Assembly: GCA_012727535.1 (NCBI GenBank)
Contig: JAAYGU010000105.1
Location: forward strand, 1-41,521
Direction: 5' to 3'
Source: Bacillota bacterium
GTDB lineage: Bacteria; Bacillota; UBA4882; UBA10575
Length of the DNA stretch: 41,521 nt
Below, piece by piece: positions 40,842 through 41,521 of the stretch. Position 1 is the first letter of the stretch; every line of letters starts with the position of its first letter. The notes beneath the pieces are model-generated. The model did not search any database and was not told where the DNA came from. It worked only from the letters and a program-made list of their open reading frames with translations. The position numbers and the translations under genes are program-made.

Positions 40842-41521
40842 ATGAGCAAATTATGGCAGAAAAACTATGAACTCGATCAACTGGTGGAGAAGTGCACCGT
40901 CGGCCTTGATTATCAGTTGGACCAGCATCTCTTGGCCGCCGATTGTGTGGCCAGTCTGGCGCATGCGACCATGCTGGAAAAGATCGGCATTCTCACTACT
41001 GCGGAACTGACCGCGTTAAAAAAAGGGTTAGTGGCGATCATCCAAGCCAGCCAGAGCGGTTCTTTTCCGATCCGGCAGGCGGATGAGGACGGACACACGG
41101 CGATTGAAAATTATCTGACCGCGCAGACCGGCGCTGCCGGGAAAAAGATCCATACCGGCCGGTCACGTAATGATCAGGTGATTGTCGCCACCCGTCTCTA
41201 TGCCCGCGGTTTTCTTCTTGCTTTTATGAAAAATGGTTTGACTTTGGTGAAAAATCTCTTGGCCTTTGCCGAGGAGCATCAATGGGTACCGATGCCGGGG
41301 CGCACCCATATGCAGATCGCCATGCCTTCATCAGTCGGTTTGTGGGCGGGTGCTTATGCCGAACAGTTACTCGATGATCTCCTGCTGGTGCGGACGGCCT
41401 ATGAGATTAACAACCAATCTCCGCTCGGTTCAGCAGCCAGTTACGGTGTACCTTTGCCTTTAGACCGGGAGTTGGTGGCCGAGCTGTTGGGGTTTGCCAA
41501 GGTTCAGAATAACGTGTTATA
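40842..41521 (+). CDS. argH: Argininosuccinate lyase (cut by window end)
   Basis: ArgH splits argininosuccinate into arginine and fumarate. The visible 226 codons cover the N-terminal half, with the fumarase/aspartase signatures DEDGHTAIENYL, HTGRSRNDQV and GRTHMQIAMPSSVGLW. The catalytic serine region (GSS-type loop) lies beyond the window. ATG 40842 follows a short AAGAAG site and overlaps no other gene. Confidence 0.96.
   Translation, partial: MSKLWQKNYELDQLVEKCTVGLDYQLDQHLLAADCVASLAHATMLEKIGILTTAELTALKKGLVAIIQASQSGSFPIRQADEDGHTAIENYLTAQTGAAGKKIHTGRSRNDQVIVATRLYARGFLLAFMKNGLTLVKNLLAFAEEHQWVPMPGRTHMQIAMPSSVGLWAGAYAEQLLDDLLLVRTAYEINNQSPLGSAASYGVPLPLDRELVAELLGFAKVQNNVL

Noticed and set aside
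1-41521. CRISPR array
   Set aside because: No run of regularly spaced direct repeats and no cas genes were seen.

Overview
The window reads as chromosome of an endospore-forming Bacillota bacterium, probably a clostridia-like anaerobe. Spore genes are spread throughout (yunB, spoIIP, spoVAE, two DUF3189 genes, a gerA operon, a ylmC/ymxH-type gene). Also present are an IspH-ribosomal protein S1 fusion of the clostridial kind, a T-box leader, and a three-gene set related to activators of oxygen-sensitive 2-hydroxyacyl-CoA dehydratases. Host genes are of medium GC and use many GTG and TTG starts behind strong GGAGG sites. I cannot name the genus.

Layout. 1-2400: a cut gene end, yunB (+), then prs and rpmB (-). 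2675-9763: a dense + strand housekeeping run of asp23, a fakA/yloV kinase, rsmD, coaD, a coiled-coil protein, a cmk-plsC fusion and an ispH-rpsA fusion, closed by a terminator. 9994-13249: DUF1614, spoIIP, two DUF3189 paralogues and spoVAE. 13358-16388: two DUF2229 proteins plus a BcrAD/BadFG-type ATPase. 16424-25112: gerAA-gerAB-gerAC, a menA-like prenyltransferase and a polyprenyl diphosphate synthase. 25389-26820: trpS (-) with its T-box leader. 27081-31959: dnaE behind a foldable leader, a TIM-barrel protein and a lipoprotein. 32318-37980: an AbrB-type regulator, tRNA-His, a GDT1-family half transporter, a NusG-II protein, a methyltransferase, a PRC-barrel protein, a PHP protein, a SatD-like protein, a YchF-like GTPase and a small basic protein. 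38104-41521: azlCD (-) and argGH (+, argH cut by the window end).

The most notable region is the gerA-menA stretch. A 2,801-base AT-rich islet (20918-23718) is inserted in the second aspartate-rich motif of the menA-like gene. Joining the flanks restores one 301-residue frame and the expected motif. The islet carries its own consensus promoter, a VbhA-Fic toxin-antitoxin pair, a protein with two ribbon-helix-helix-like units, two membrane proteins, an exported protein and the start of a gene cut at the right junction. It has no visible recombinase, inverted ends or target duplication. Just upstream, gerAC carries one in-frame TAA inside otherwise intact coding sequence, so two neighbouring genes of one operon look inactivated.

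Other points worth a look: an internal Shine-Dalgarno plus ATG exactly at the IspH/S1 junction, which could give free S1; a DUF3189 gene that follows spoIIP in the same frame after one TGA and has no normal start where its homology begins; a leader upstream of dnaE that folds from an extended -10 promoter onward; and two ArgR-box-like sites exactly 100 bases apart upstream of argGH.
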